Shown: positions 11,983-22,862 of the stretch, in pieces
Layout: each line of letters opens with the position of its first letter
Numbering within the stretch: the stretch's first letter is position 1
NCBI GenBank assembly: GCA_037447655.1
Contig: JBBHKE010000771.1
Location: 330,337 to 394,336 of the forward strand
From: Zygnema cylindricum
Taxonomy: Eukaryota; Streptophyta; Zygnematophyceae; Zygnematales; Zygnemataceae
Length of the DNA: 64,000 bases
Reading direction: 5' to 3'
Notes under the pieces: model-generated
What the model was told of the DNA's origin: nothing
Seen by the model: only the letters and a program-made list of their open reading frames with translations
Databases searched by the model: none
Made by a program: the position numbers and the translations under genes

Positions 11983-12485
11983 ACAGGAAAAGTTCGGAAA
12001 GAGGAAGCATTTTCTAGATTTAACACTCTTTTTGTCACCATTGCCGAATTAAATGTTGCGGTGTCGCGAGCGATGAAGGGAAAAAGGGTGTTGGAACCGA
12101 ATCCGCAAACACATAGAGCTGATAGACAAAGCCTATGCTCGTGCAACTATTGTAGACACGTGGGACATGGTTGGTAAAAATATTTGAGACTTTTATCAGC
12201 CGGGTTAGAAGCATAGAGGGAAAAGATTAACGCTGGGCGAAATGCTCAAAATATGACTCGTGGATTCAAAGATATGTAAAAGGGGAAAGATGGCGGAGGT
12301 CGTGACAATGGGAAAAAATGTGACACATCAAATACACAATAGTTGAAATTTTAGAGAATTCGTCGGATTAAGCTTCCTCAGTTGGACCATTAGATTATTC
12401 TTGAAGATAGGAGGGCGAAGTTTTCTATTTGTAACACAACATGCAAGGTTTGGGGATATCATAGCCATACAATGGCTCAATATTT
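11899..12485 (+). pseudogene. Possible gag-like remnant with zinc-knuckle motifs
   Basis: A 92-codon plus-strand frame ends in CNYCRHVGHGW, the first half of a CCHC zinc knuckle (C-X2-C-X4-H). A second stretch near 12,427-12,485 reads CNTTCKVWGYHSHTMAQYF, which resembles a knuckle that has lost its final Cys. Zinc knuckles bind RNA in retroelement Gag proteins. Most other residues are not recognisable, and the reading frame is broken between the two motifs. It lies between the inverted copies of repeat G and may belong to the same element. Confidence 0.3.
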
Positions 12486-12559
12486 TTGAAAACACGAGAT
12501 TTCGAAAGAATTACATCGATATGTGAAAACTCTGCTACAAAGAAGGCATTAATGAGTAT

Positions 12560-13080
12560 GTTTACATTTTGTCATATTCTTCTCCCTTATCTGCAATTTC
12601 AACCAAAGGGCGAGGTGACTGAACTCGATTCGATTTACGAGGCAAAATTTGGGAAACCAACTTTTTTTGAGACAAAATTACAAAAAAGAAATGGTGGCCT
12701 CTAGATCCGCAACCGCAGTAACATGGGCCTATTTCGGTGTCACATCCGAAATTTTGATGGTGGGACCTGTCAAACCGGATTTCCACTCCCATATAGTTTG
12801 ACAAAGCTCCTCTTTCTAATTGATCTACTATCATTGTAAAAAACATTTGCTCCAAATCGGCATGAACAATATTGTCGCGGTATTTCTAAATAAAGTAGCA
12901 AATAATGACCCCATAGAGTTTAAATAGAAAATAAGAAATGTTCGATGCATCGTCTGTAAATAAACTTGATTTTTCCCCCATCTTAAAATTGTCCTTAAAC
13001 GACAATAAAAACTACCTAGTTTCCCCAACAGTGTTATAAAAAATAGGAAAAAATGGTTCCAAAAGACGACCTTCTCTTAA
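12560..13080 (-). repeat. Unrecognised dispersed coding-like repeat G, copy 2 (inverted)
   Basis: This minus-strand copy matches copy 1 (11,150-11,640) in both DNA and protein words: FYCRLRTILRWG against FYWRLRTILGWG, MEQMFFTM, RGALSNYMG, GPCYCGC. The two face each other about 0.9 kb apart and form an inverted repeat with arms of roughly 450 bases. Product unknown. Confidence 0.6.
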
Positions 13081-13139
13081 AAGGTGAAAATGAACTTGTT
13101 GGCCTCGAAACGCGAAAAAAATCAAGAATCAATAGTGAT

Positions 13140-13430
13140 GATTTTTGACAAATAATTGAAAAAATGGTGGATGTTTATGAACAAAGTGAATGAGATGAAA
13201 TTGTTTGTTGTACGTTTGATCGCACTCGCCCTGCCTATGAGAATGTTCTTCTCTATCACTAGATTGAGGATGGGCATAGAAGAGCTAAGAGAAAGATTGA
13301 GGTTTAAGTCTCTAGTGGGAGGGATGAGGGAAACGGGGAAAATGGTGTAGAAGAAAAGTTGAAAGAACAAGAGGGAGAAAAAAAAATAAAGAAGGGTTTG
13401 TTATAATTTGAAGGATGACAAAGGGTACAA
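13140..13430. repeat. Copy of the flank of the tandem Harbinger-like units
   Basis: The stretch gatggtggatgtttatga-like through agattgaggatgggcataga and gggagggatgaggg matches blocks near 19,765-19,915 and 20,695-20,860. In those places it lies next to PIF/Harbinger transposase remnants. Short open frames on both strands are not convincing. Confidence 0.55.
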
Positions 13431-14735
13431 CTATATGTGTGGGTGAAAGTTGTTGCAACCTAGTTTCCAATTTTCCGTGCATTGTTTGAAATTCTTTTTG
13501 AAAATTAGCTTTGACTCTTCGATTGTGTGTCCCATTTGGTGATTAGATGTGTTTTGCTTTGATCCCTTTTTTTTGTACCAATGCATCAGATTCAAATAGA
13601 GTATGCTTAGTCCCTATAACATCTTGTGATATTTTCCTGAAAATTGCTTGACCCTCAAATGTTCAGTAGTTGTCTTAGTGATTCACCTACTTCCCTTCTA
13701 ATTTTGTTTATCTCCCGAATCTCAATGTTTCCCTTCTTTCTTCTTTAACTCTGTTGAAACACCTCTCTCTACATTGATGTTTAATTTAGCTTGGATGGTC
13801 GACATCAACTTTGTCAAGTAAAATCTTTGGTGTTCAACCAAACGCGAATTAGGACGAAAGATGCAATCGATGGGTAGAGGAATTAGAAGGAGATCCTCAA
13901 AATGGCGAGGGATAGGAGTTGGAATATTTTATATGTCAAGGATCTCCTCCAAAGGTGCTTGACTTAGATCATGACTGCCTGTCGACTGTTATAGAAAAAA
14001 AAAAATTAGCTTCGGATTATATGTCGGAGTAAGTACCAATGAAAGAATTAGAACACATGGATCGCTCGGCCTTGTCACTCCTCTCTCTAATGTCTCCTCT
14101 AGTAAAGTTTCAATCTTTGCGGATTTGTTCGGGAAAATAATCCAATCTCGATGTGCCACCATTCTTGTAACATCTAGGTCTCTTTCATTCACAAGTGGCT
14201 CTCCAAATCTTCCAAATGTTCCCTTTAGCTCAAATACTTTTGAAATTCAGGCCTGTAAATTGGGTTGTATCTCTTCTACAACTAATTACATAATTGCCTC
14301 TCTTTGTGTTTTTTTTTTCTCCCTTCCGTTAGTGAAACATTGTTCCTTTCTTTTGATGAAATCTTTCTAAGATTGGGTGAAAGGGAAGCAAAAATTGGTA
14401 AATTCAATGTAGAGGGATCTTTGAGGTCGAATGTATGTCTTCTACCTGTTAGGTCTCTCCGGTTTTGTCTTCCATATCCACTCCCAAAGGCAGTTGGAAA
14501 ATCAAAATTTGGTTGAAGATAAATCTTCAATTTTTTCTTCCATTGGCTCCTTGTCACGCATGTGGCAAATGACGTGAATATACATGCAATATCATCAGCT
14601 GTGCACAACAAAAAACAGTAATATAGCATGACATGATAATGTAATAATACATAAAGACAAAATTGAATAAATAGAACAAGTATGGCACAGGGGAAAAATG
14701 TGCGTGATTTAGTTGGGTAAGGCTGAGTCGGTTTA
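13431..14735. other. No recognised gene; unassigned minus-strand frames
   Basis: Minus-strand frames at 14,282-14,629 (115 codons, basic, with GYGRQNRRDL and RKKKHKERQ) and 13,989-14,192 (67 codons) run in succession and may once have been continuous. I do not recognise them. They lie directly past the polypurine tract at 14.74 kb, where the 3' LTR of the integrase-PHD gypsy copy should start, so they may be LTR sequence. Confidence 0.3.
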
Positions 14736-14750
14736 CTCCTCCCCCCAACT
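14736..14750 (-). promoter_or_regulatory. Polypurine tract of gypsy copy E
   Basis: On the minus strand agttggggggaggag precedes taaaccgact. Element B has aaaagggggaa before taaaccgactt at the same position relative to its PHD finger. A polypurine tract primes plus-strand DNA synthesis at the edge of the 3' LTR. Confidence 0.55.
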
Positions 14751-14764
14751 CTTTAGCTTATGAA

Positions 14765-15437
14765 GAGCTAACCAAAACCACTGGCAACTCGCCACAGCCA
14801 TGACTACACCAATAACCGGCTGGTACGGCTAAAAAAGGTGGAACTATACACTCCATATGATATCTTTTGTTACAATGGTTGCACAATAACATGGTGGTTT
14901 CTCCATTCGCTCAACAACAAAGGGTGCATGGGTAGCTTACGTGATTGACATCCACATCAAATCCATGTTTTGTGGTAGATCCGGTAAGTAACACATGGCA
15001 TAAGTTTTGGAATGCTCTCGAAACATCCATGTGTCTGCTCCTTGTAGTCCCACCATCCCATTCAGATCCACCTCGATGATCCGTAGAATGTGGGCTGAAG
15101 CATTGGTATCCAAAGTGTAAAAAAACTACCTTTGAAGATAAATATAATCTCTCACCAGATATGGCTTCTGTTGCGGCCTATAGTTGCCGCTACGTGTATT
15201 ATCAAAACGAAGAGTGCCACGACATTGGGCGATCTGCCTATTATCAAAGGCCATGGGCATTTCACGGGCAAATTGCAAAGCTCGGCGGATTAATTCTTCC
15301 AAATTTTTTTTATTACACATAAAAAGAAGTGGCAAACTTGCGGCTTTGTGAATACTACGGCTGAACAAAGGTTTGTCATGCGGCATCTTATTGGTCGCAT
15401 GCACGGTCGATATGTATAGTTGGTTCAATAACATCAT
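14765..15437 (-). pseudogene. Gypsy integrase C-terminal part with PHD finger (copy E)
   Basis: The 103-codon frame at 15,126-15,437 reads FAREMPMAFDNRQIAQCRGT, RSGNYRPQQKPYLVRDYIYL, the linker after the integrase core in PHD-bearing gypsy elements. After a frame change TLDTNASAHILRI follows. After another, a C4HC3 PHD finger appears near 14,965-14,790: YPCTLCC, MLLCNHCNKRYHMECIVPPF, then YWCSHGC. All eight zinc ligands are present, with a TGA stop between the first and second Cys pairs. PHD fingers often read histone H3 tails, so in an integrase tail the finger could steer insertion. Upstream (above 15,440) the integrase is cut off by LTR sequence in the opposite direction. Confidence 0.75.
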
Positions 15438-15444
15438 ACGTTCG

Positions 15445-17230
15445 CGTGTTTCATTTTTAGGTACACGGTTCGAATTACGCCCATGGATATCGTTTCAAAG
15501 TCACACGAAAAAGTGTAGACGAACCTACGTGTACTTTCACTACGCGTATGGAAAGACATAAACGAACCTACGTGGACTTTCACGATGTATAAGTTGAGCG
15601 TATGGGTAGCCTTTCGTTGACGCCTTTCTATTCGTGCGGATTTAAGTCATCAGCCTACGGAGGTTCACGCACACACGTAGATAGGAAGGGTTTTTACCCT
15701 CGGATTGTGGATTCTGTCAGACATTCTGTAGAAAGTGGTGGTCGCTTATTAGCCTGCATTGTAAGCAGTGTAGCCTATGTGAAATAGCCTAGACTTAGGT
15801 TATTTTTGCGTAAGCGTAGTGTAGCTTTTACTTAGAGCAATTTCAAATTTATAATTTCTTTTTTTCCGAGAAAATAATTTTCTCACATTGGCGTCACAAC
15901 TATTTTCTCGCTTCCTCTTGTCATGGATTGCTCAATCTCTCTTTCTTTAGTGCTAGGTATTTGTAGATGTTATTTAAGCATACAAATATTTCTTCCTTTG
16001 TTTTCTGCCTCGTTTCAATCCACCGCGGCTGACTAGGTCGAAGGTTTCCTCCACAAGCTTGTCTTTGGAATTGGTGGAGTGGAGCTTTGAGGCGTGGCAT
16101 CTTCTATCAGGCTGCGCCATTCTACACAGAACTGGAGTTTTTTGAGTGTATTTGATTTGGAGTCATTTCAGTTTGCTCGTAAAATTGTCTTTTGGCGAAA
16201 TCTAATTTTTTGATTTTGGTTTGAAGTGTGTTTTGCTTTGATGCTTTTCTTTTAGATATTTTTTTGAAAAAGACGTTGAATACATGGGAGCCTAGTGGCT
16301 ATCCCACGGCTTAGTATTTTGTCTCCAAAGAAATAATTTTAAAAATATATATATTTAAAATTTATATTTTTGAAAAATATAGATATATATATATATATAT
16401 TTATATATTGTTCTAAGTGCTTTCTTTCTATATTGTGCTATTCAATTTCTGTCATAGGAATAGAGTTTACTGCATATCAAGATCTACGGGTTGTTGCAAA
16501 ATAGGGATTTTTTGCGGGATTAGAGTTTTGCTGCAAAATTAGAGTTTTCTACAATATTATTGTTTTTCTGTATATTGGGGGTTTCCCGGAGAATTATGGT
16601 TTGTAGCAGAATTAAGGTTTGCTGCAAGTTTAGGGATTGCAAAACATTTAGGGTTTCGGTTGCCCTTTCACCGAATTTTAACTTAATTTGTTGTTGGTGT
16701 TTTCTTTTGCCTGTATTTTTCTCCCTCTTTTTCTTGGGTTTCCTGACATTCAGAGGCAAAGATCTACACATTTCGGAGGAGTTTGGGACGAGGCACTTTT
16801 GGAGGCAATTTTGGGAGCAGATTGTAGAGCGGATTTTATATTTGGGAGCTTTGCAAACCTAGCCTGAAACGACCAGGTTCGTTTCATCCTTCGTGCTCAC
16901 TAGAGTGGTAAGGGTGTCTGTGAGTATTTCAAAGCTTTCCGAGTGCACGCGCGTAAATCGATAGTTAATTGAGTGGAGCTTTGAGGCGTGGCATCTTCTA
17001 TCGCGCTACGCTATTCTACACAACACTGGCTAGTTTGCTTGAATGTATTTGGTTTGGAGTTATTTCAGTTTGCTTGTATAAGTGTCTTTTTGGCCGAAAA
17101 CTAATTTCATTGATTTTGGTTGAAAGTGTGATTTGCTTTTTTGCTTTTCTCTGAGATAACTCTTGGAAGAATACGTTGTTGACCTTAGAGCGTACTGGTT
17201 ATCTCACGGCTTAGTAATTATAGGTCCTAT
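15445..17230 (+). mobile_element. Long LTR of the element-B type, plus orientation, fragmentary
   Basis: The block gggtttttaccctcggattg near 15,690 is the reverse complement of the B-type LTR piece near 31,165-31,190. The words gagcctagtggctatcccac near 16,287 match the reverse complement of 46,715-46,735, and an AT microsatellite follows, as in B. A ~250-base segment at 16,065-16,315 (ggagtggagctttgaggcgt) is repeated at 16,970-17,220, so the LTR is partly duplicated. A 100-codon frame at 16,560-16,862 is probably chance coding within T-rich LTR. Confidence 0.5.
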
Positions 17231-17399
17231 CACACATTAGGGGTGTACTCTACCTTTTTCTCCCTTATGATATTCATTACTATTAATTTCCATTGACTAT
17301 ATATCTTTTTCCAACACTCATGTTCAATTTTCCCTTGCATATAGCACATGGCGTGATCCACTTTGATGTGATGCATGGTTTTCTCTTGTTAAATATTTG

Positions 17400-18210
17400 A
17401 TGCATGACACCGAAGAGGAACCCATATAATCGAAAAGGAGATGCGCTCGTTAGACAAAATCAGTACCAGCGAAACCCAAAATGAATAGGAAGTAGAATCA
17501 AATCCTTCGAAGAATTCGTCCTTGGTCATTTCCTGGTACGATCTAGAAGAAACCGAAGATAGAGAGGGTATCGAAGTCAAAACTAACCTTACGCAAAGAG
17601 ATACCGGATCTGCAACCGAAATCGTCGCATTAAGAGACTTTAGAAAGGAAAGATGATCTAGCTTTGGTGGTCGGATAATTGTCCCACCGCAGATAGAGCC
17701 TGACTGATGACCTAAGTTATCCTAGTCTATGGGCATAAAAGAGAGGAAAGTTCTCAACTAACACGATTTAAAATTCGGCCCGGCCTCTCCGAAATGCAAC
17801 AAATGCCAGTCCAATACAAACAAGTTAAACTCAAAACAAAAAGTCTTTAACAAGACCCGATGGTTAGATACAGTAGGAAACCGGTATACTGAAACCTCTC
17901 CTATGCAAACAGTTGTGCAAGGCTGAAAGACCTGACTATAAAATAAGAATAACACTATCCACGTACCTTGCTGTGGAAATCTACAGCAGCAAAGACAGAA
18001 AGAGGTTTAAACAATGCCATCTATGGCAAGATATACCAAACAGTCCCACTCCAAACAATCACAAAAAGATTCAAGGCCACTCAGAGCAAAATTCCATGCA
18101 AAAGAAAGCGAGAACAAATGCAAATGCTCAATCCAAAAGGTTCCCAATAGAACCAATCCAAATGTACTTGTTGTTCATAATTCTTCCTACAATTACACGT
18201 GATTTGAGCA
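17400..18210 (-). mobile_element. LTR fragment of the element-B type, minus orientation
   Basis: The words tatgggcataaaag, caaatgcca and ggaaaccggta..actgaaacctct in this order match both B LTRs (45,480-45,700 and 54,750-54,950). Short overlapping frames at 17,913-18,224 run across the same bases in different frames and are not supported. It faces the plus-orientation LTR at 15.4-17.2 kb. Confidence 0.55.
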
Positions 18211-18214
18211 CCTT

Positions 18215-18645
18215 ACTGAATTAGTGTGGCGGTTATCCATAATATGACATGAGAACGTCAAAGTCAATGTATCGACACCATGGGGCAAGCCACTACCCCT
18301 CAGACCACTACCTCCAATGGCACATTTGGCAACGGCCCTTCCGACCTACGTTGGTAACTCAGTCGGATAAAAGATTTTACACTCGTTGTGTACAGATCTG
18401 CCTTATTGGCACTCTTTGAGGAGCTCAATTTTATTATTCTCTTGCGAGTTTGACTGTTATTATAATATTACCTTACCCATTTTTTTTTATCTCATATTCC
18501 ATTTACACTTTAAGTTGCAACCAATCCGTTAGGGTTCCTACTTGTTAAATGGAAGCCTATACAGCTGGGTCATCATCAAATACCAATCCATCGTCATTAA
18601 GATTTTAGTGGATCAGTGTCTAGTTGATAGGAAAAAATCTCTAAA
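18215..18645. other. No gene seen
   Basis: Unassigned sequence between an LTR fragment and a gypsy coding remnant. It may be decayed 5' leader or gag sequence, but I see no motif. Confidence 0.3.
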
Positions 18646-18649
18646 GATT

Positions 18650-18960
18650 TCAAAGAATAAGATATAGAAAAGCGATCGGAGAAAGTGGGAATTGTAATTT
18701 ATGCTTCTAGATTTTATCGAACTCCCTCAAATCTATAACAAATCCCCGTTTATCGAATATTTCTGGTAATGGAGAATTCTTAGGCATAACTTTTTCTGCA
18801 TATAAAGAATTTAATATCTCGGCTCGCACTAAGTTTCTTTACAAATGTGGCCGAATCCGCTATAATAGATAATGGATTTCGTGTGGATATTACTACAAGT
18901 CAAACTTTCATTCCGTGTAATTAGTGGGCTTGTGAGAGAAAGTCTAATTATCCATATCTA
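18650..18960 (-). pseudogene. Protease-to-methyltransferase spacer remnant (copy F)
   Basis: DNA words here (ggagaaagtgg, aatctataa, atctcggctc, ctaagtttctttacaaatgt) run parallel to 52,205-52,400 of element B, the stretch between the protease and methyltransferase motif I. The conserved IPLSP-like spacer lies there. The catalytic motifs themselves are not present. It shows that at least one more copy of the family contributed to this locus. Confidence 0.45.
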
Positions 18961-19044
18961 CCCTATCACTTGCGCGAAAAATAACATCATATCCAGTCCT
19001 ACAACGTTTTTTTAGACACTACATTTAATGACTAAAGCATGCGT

Positions 19045-19660
19045 ATTTACATCTGCAAATTCCAAATCTGTTCTTGAGTAGAATTGAAAAACGAGCGGGT
19101 ATTGGGTGATTCTAAGAACCGGCATGGTTTTGCCTGCAGCAAAAAAGTGGCCGTGGGGTGAAGGTTGTCCGGTGTCAGACTGAGTCGCATGGAAGCCTCA
19201 TTCCCATCTATATATTGGGTCTCACTTATATTTAATAACATCGAACAAAGATGAAAATTTGCGTCCATCGTTGTAGCAGCAATTGCAACATAGTTTGATC
19301 TATTCATCTTTAACTAAATCGATGTTTTATCACGTAACTTATCATCAAACGCATACGAGGCTAAAATGTTACGACGGATGGTTGCCTTTAGATTAGCCAC
19401 CGATGTAACATGGGCTTTGTCTAGTGTCACATCCGAAATTTTTATTGTTCAAGCTGTCAAACCGATCTTCGTTTCTATATAATCTGACAAAACTCTACCT
19501 GCCAATCGATCTACCATCATGGGAAATAACATCTGTTCTATTTTCGCTAAAAAAACACTTCTTTGATATCTGTAAACTTAAGTAGCATAAAATGACTTTC
19601 TTTTGAGTTTAAATAGGAAAAAAAAGCCTAATGCAGCGAACTTAAGGGCAATTTTCGGTT
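19045..19660 (-). repeat. Unrecognised dispersed coding-like repeat G, copy 3
   Basis: The minus strand carries LFPMMVDRLAG, LSDYIETKIGLTA, TIKISDV, KAHVTSVANL and ATIRRNILASYAF, matching copies at 11.2-11.6 kb and 12.6-13.1 kb. It continues into an 86-codon frame (19,047-19,307) with VAIAATTMDANFHLCSML and LSLTPDNLHPT. That is the longest view of the C-terminal side of this unknown protein. The protein family is not recognised. Confidence 0.55.
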
Positions 19661-20339
19661 TTTTCTTTTTTTGGATTTTTTAGTATTTTTTCTCTGTAGA
19701 TTTCCATGTTTTTTTTTTTTAGATTTTAAAGAGGTTTTTGTAATTGTTGTCATAACTCAATTGAATACTTAGATGGTAGATGGTGATGAACGAGTTAAAT
19801 GAGATAAAATGGATTGATCTACAGTGTTCCTCTATGAATAGATTGAGGATGTGAATGAGAAGAGCTAAAAAAGGGATTTAGGTTTCAATCAATTGTGGGA
19901 GGAATAAGAGAAATAGATAATGATAGTGTGAAAGACGAGGTGGAGCTGAATGGAGAAAAAAAAATATAGAATGTTTTTTCCTAATCTGATGAATGATAAA
20001 GGGTTTAATTACAGTTTTGGGTGAGATTTGTTGCAATTTAAATTCCAAATTTTCTCTCACTTCTTATCCGCGAGCTAAAACATCAATCACCTCAGTAGGC
20101 TACGCAAACAACATGTATAAAAGTATTCAATAATAGCCCTAATTCTAGAAATTATCACATAAAAATCAAAATGTAAATTGTTTAGACTGCCATAAGTTAT
20201 ATAATAGTGATCTCTGCAAAATTAACCACATAAGCTTCTACCCTACTCCATCAGAAGCCATTCATCATAATACATAAACATATTTAAGAATCAAAGACAA
20301 AACAAGTAAAATCTATTCTCTAGTTGCCAAACTTGAAAA

Positions 20340-20660
20340 AAGGTTTTGACCCACCCAGAGTAGTGAATTGATGCCACGGAAAACTCTCGTGATCCGAATC
20401 TAAAAGTCCCACAAACTCACGAATCCCACCAAGTTAGGGTTCCGCCTAGCACCCTCCTTAAAACCCCCAAAACTATTACAATCAGAAAGCACCAAGTGTC
20501 ATTGTTACAACAATATTTCACAAACCCTCTCCAAGAGTAATTTCTACATGAGTGCCATCTATTGCACCCACACAATTTGGTAAACAATTTTCTTGTTTAA
20601 AAAACATTTGATGTCTTGTAGCTCACTTTCCATGGGCCATCTAATCTAGTGTCCAAGCAT
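20340..20660 (-). pseudogene. PIF/Harbinger transposase remnant, unit 1
   Basis: The minus strand from 20,640 reads QMFFKQENCLPNCVGAIDG, then THVEITL. This is the classic PIF/Harbinger DDE signature (LPNCIGAIDGTHI), containing the first catalytic Asp. A weaker TRVF match further on, in another frame, recalls the HDSRVF segment. These proteins cut and paste DNA transposons. Only the central part remains, with frameshifts. Confidence 0.7.
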
Positions 20661-21279
20661 TTTTGTAATTGCCTACATAACTCGATTGAATACCTTGATG
20701 GTAGATGGTCATGAAAGAGTTGAATAAAGTACAAAAGATTGATCTAGAGTTTTAACTCCATCACCCTACCGATGAGAATGTTCCTCTCTATGAATAGATA
20801 GAGGATGTGAATGAAAAGAGCTTAGGGAGTGATTTAGGATTATCTCTCTAGTGGGAGGAAAAAAAAAACGCGTGAAGATGGTGTAGAAGGCAAGGTGGAG
20901 GAGTTGGAGAGAGAAAGATGAGATAGATAAGGATTTTGCCTAATTGGTGAATGATAAGGGGTATAATGACAGCTTTGGGTGAGAGTTGTTGCAACCTAAA
21001 TTCCAAATTTTCTCTGAATTTTGTCTAATCGCGAGGTAAAACATCAATCGCTTTGGTAGGCTATGCTAACATCGTAAACAAAAGAATGAAGCAATAACCA
21101 CAATTTGAGGAATTAACATCAAAATCAAAATGAAAATAGTTTAGACCGCCATAATTTGTATAATACTGATATGTGCAAATTTAACCATATAACTTTCTAC
21201 CCTACACTATCAAAAGCCATTCACCATAATACATAAACATATTAAAGAATTAAAAACAAAACAAGATGGATCGAAAGGT

Positions 21280-21620
21280 TCGTAGACGCGAAACTTTAAA
21301 AATGGTGTTGACTCACCCAAAGTAGAAAATCGATGCCACAAAAAACTACTGCGATGAGAATCAAATGGTCCCAAAAACCCACGAATCCCCCCAAGTTAGA
21401 TATTCGCCCAACTTCTATCCTTAAGACCTTCTAGAACGATTGCAATCAAAAAACACCAAGTAACCATGTTGCGAAAAACAACATTGCTTTAGAAAAACCC
21501 CCTCCAACAGTACTTTCTATGTGGGTGCAATCTATTCCACCCATACAATTTGGTAAACCTTTTTTTTTCTTTAATCTTTTGATATCTTGTAGCTCACTTT
21601 CCATGGGCCATCTTATCTAC
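21280..21620 (-). pseudogene. PIF/Harbinger transposase remnant, unit 2
   Basis: The corresponding frame in the second unit reads GLPNCMGGIDCTHIESTVGG, keeping the catalytic Asp of the GAIDGTH motif (here GGIDCTH). It is the tandem sister of the remnant at 20,340-20,660 and is likewise dead. Confidence 0.7.
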
Positions 21621-22121
21621 TGCCCAAACTTTTTGTAATTGGTGACATAACTCGATTAAATACTTTACCCACAATTAAATGTATAATACCATATTGTTTC
21701 ACAGTACGTTAGATCCCCTCTTGATACCATAATCTCATTTATACTTTTAAAACGTGTTTTTCCACAAACTACAAGATAATTCAAATGTGATTAAAAGATG
21801 TCAAGGAGAGGTTGACAAAAAAACATTTATTTTATAAATTAAATTCCGGTGGGCAACGCTACTAAAGACAATTGTAGGCCTTCTTTTTTAAACCAACATA
21901 CGGTTTCAACAACTTAAATTACTTTCAATCAATACTTAGCATAAAGACCAACCTTCCCAGGCTTATTATATGTTTAATTGCTGGAAATGTCAAAACATTT
22001 AACTTATGACACGTCGGTTGGACAACAAATCGGTAAATTTATTGCGATTTCGGCCAATATTGTGAACGAATATCAAACCGTGTATGTTTTAAGGACGGAT
22101 TGATCAAATCGTACAAAATCT

Positions 22122-22433
22122 TTGGATAATTCTAAAACATATGGTTTTTGTAGAAAACTTGCACATTTCGTGACGCGGCCACTGATGTCTGACTTTGTAC
22201 ATTTTGGCGTGTTGCCATTAGACCAGAAGTGTGCACACATACATCATTTACATAGGAGTGCACAAGTTGAAATTGTGAGCAAATCATTAGAAAAGATCAT
22301 CTCTTTCGCACATCACATCTTAGCAATTTGTTTAGGCAATGGTGTATACATTTTTTATCAAACACATTGTACACAGATATCAGAGTTAACAGAGATTAGA
22401 CGTAGTCATAGGAGGAGAATCCAACTTTATTAG
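22122..22433 (+). CDS. Unrecognised 103-codon open frame
   Basis: The predicted protein is rich in His, Cys and Leu (for example HFVTRPLMSDFVHFG and ISFAHHILAICLGNG) and matches no family I know. It has no detectable signal or domain and may be a chance frame. It is listed because its composition differs from the A-rich frames around it. Confidence 0.15.
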   Translation: MDNSKTYGFCRKLAHFVTRPLMSDFVHFGVLPLDQKCAHIHHLHRSAQVEIVSKSLEKIISFAHHILAICLGNGVYIFYQTHCTQISELTEIRRSHRRRIQLY

Positions 22434-22656
22434 ATAATATCCAAAGTGGCAATCTTGTGATTGCTACTTTTATAATTTCAATCAAAGTTACTTAAACTTG
22501 CCTGTCTAAACCTATTTTCTCTCTCCTCTCTAACTTTTGTGAGCACATAACAACACCCTTTCCTAGTATAGAGTCTTCGCATTTCTACCTAAACCCTCGG
22601 CCAGATGCTACAGTGATCACCTCAAATTAAATGATTATGGGCCCATTGTAAATTCG

Positions 22657-22862
22657 AGCCCTTTGTGTTTTCAAAGTCTTTAGATTAGAGGATTTGAGCG
22701 CAGATGAATCTAAAAGGGTGATTCTAAACGACGTTACCATTGATTCTTACAAAAGCTGCAGCCCTTTGTGTCTTCAGAGTCCCTAGATTAGAGGATTTGA
22801 ACGCAAATGAATCTGAGAGAGTGAGTCTAAACAACGTTACTCTCGATTCTTGCAAAGTTGCA
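22657..22862. repeat. 103-bp tandem duplication
   Basis: Blocks starting agccctttgtgt at 22,657 and 22,760 are similar throughout (ctagattagaggatttga, gatgaatct, aacgttac) with exact 103-base spacing. Divergence is moderate. Confidence 0.85.

Larger units (their letters stand above)
19735..21640. repeat. Two tandem ~0.95-kb units with Harbinger-like sequence
   Basis: The phrase tttttgtaattg...cataactc(a/g)att starts at about 19,735, 20,660 and 21,632. Everything between the first and second start reappears, with scattered changes, between the second and third: gatgtgaatga, ctctagtgggagg, catcaatc and the transposase remnant. Each unit carries a minus-strand PIF/Harbinger transposase piece at its distal end. 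Duplication by unequal exchange between nearby copies is likely. Confidence 0.75.
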
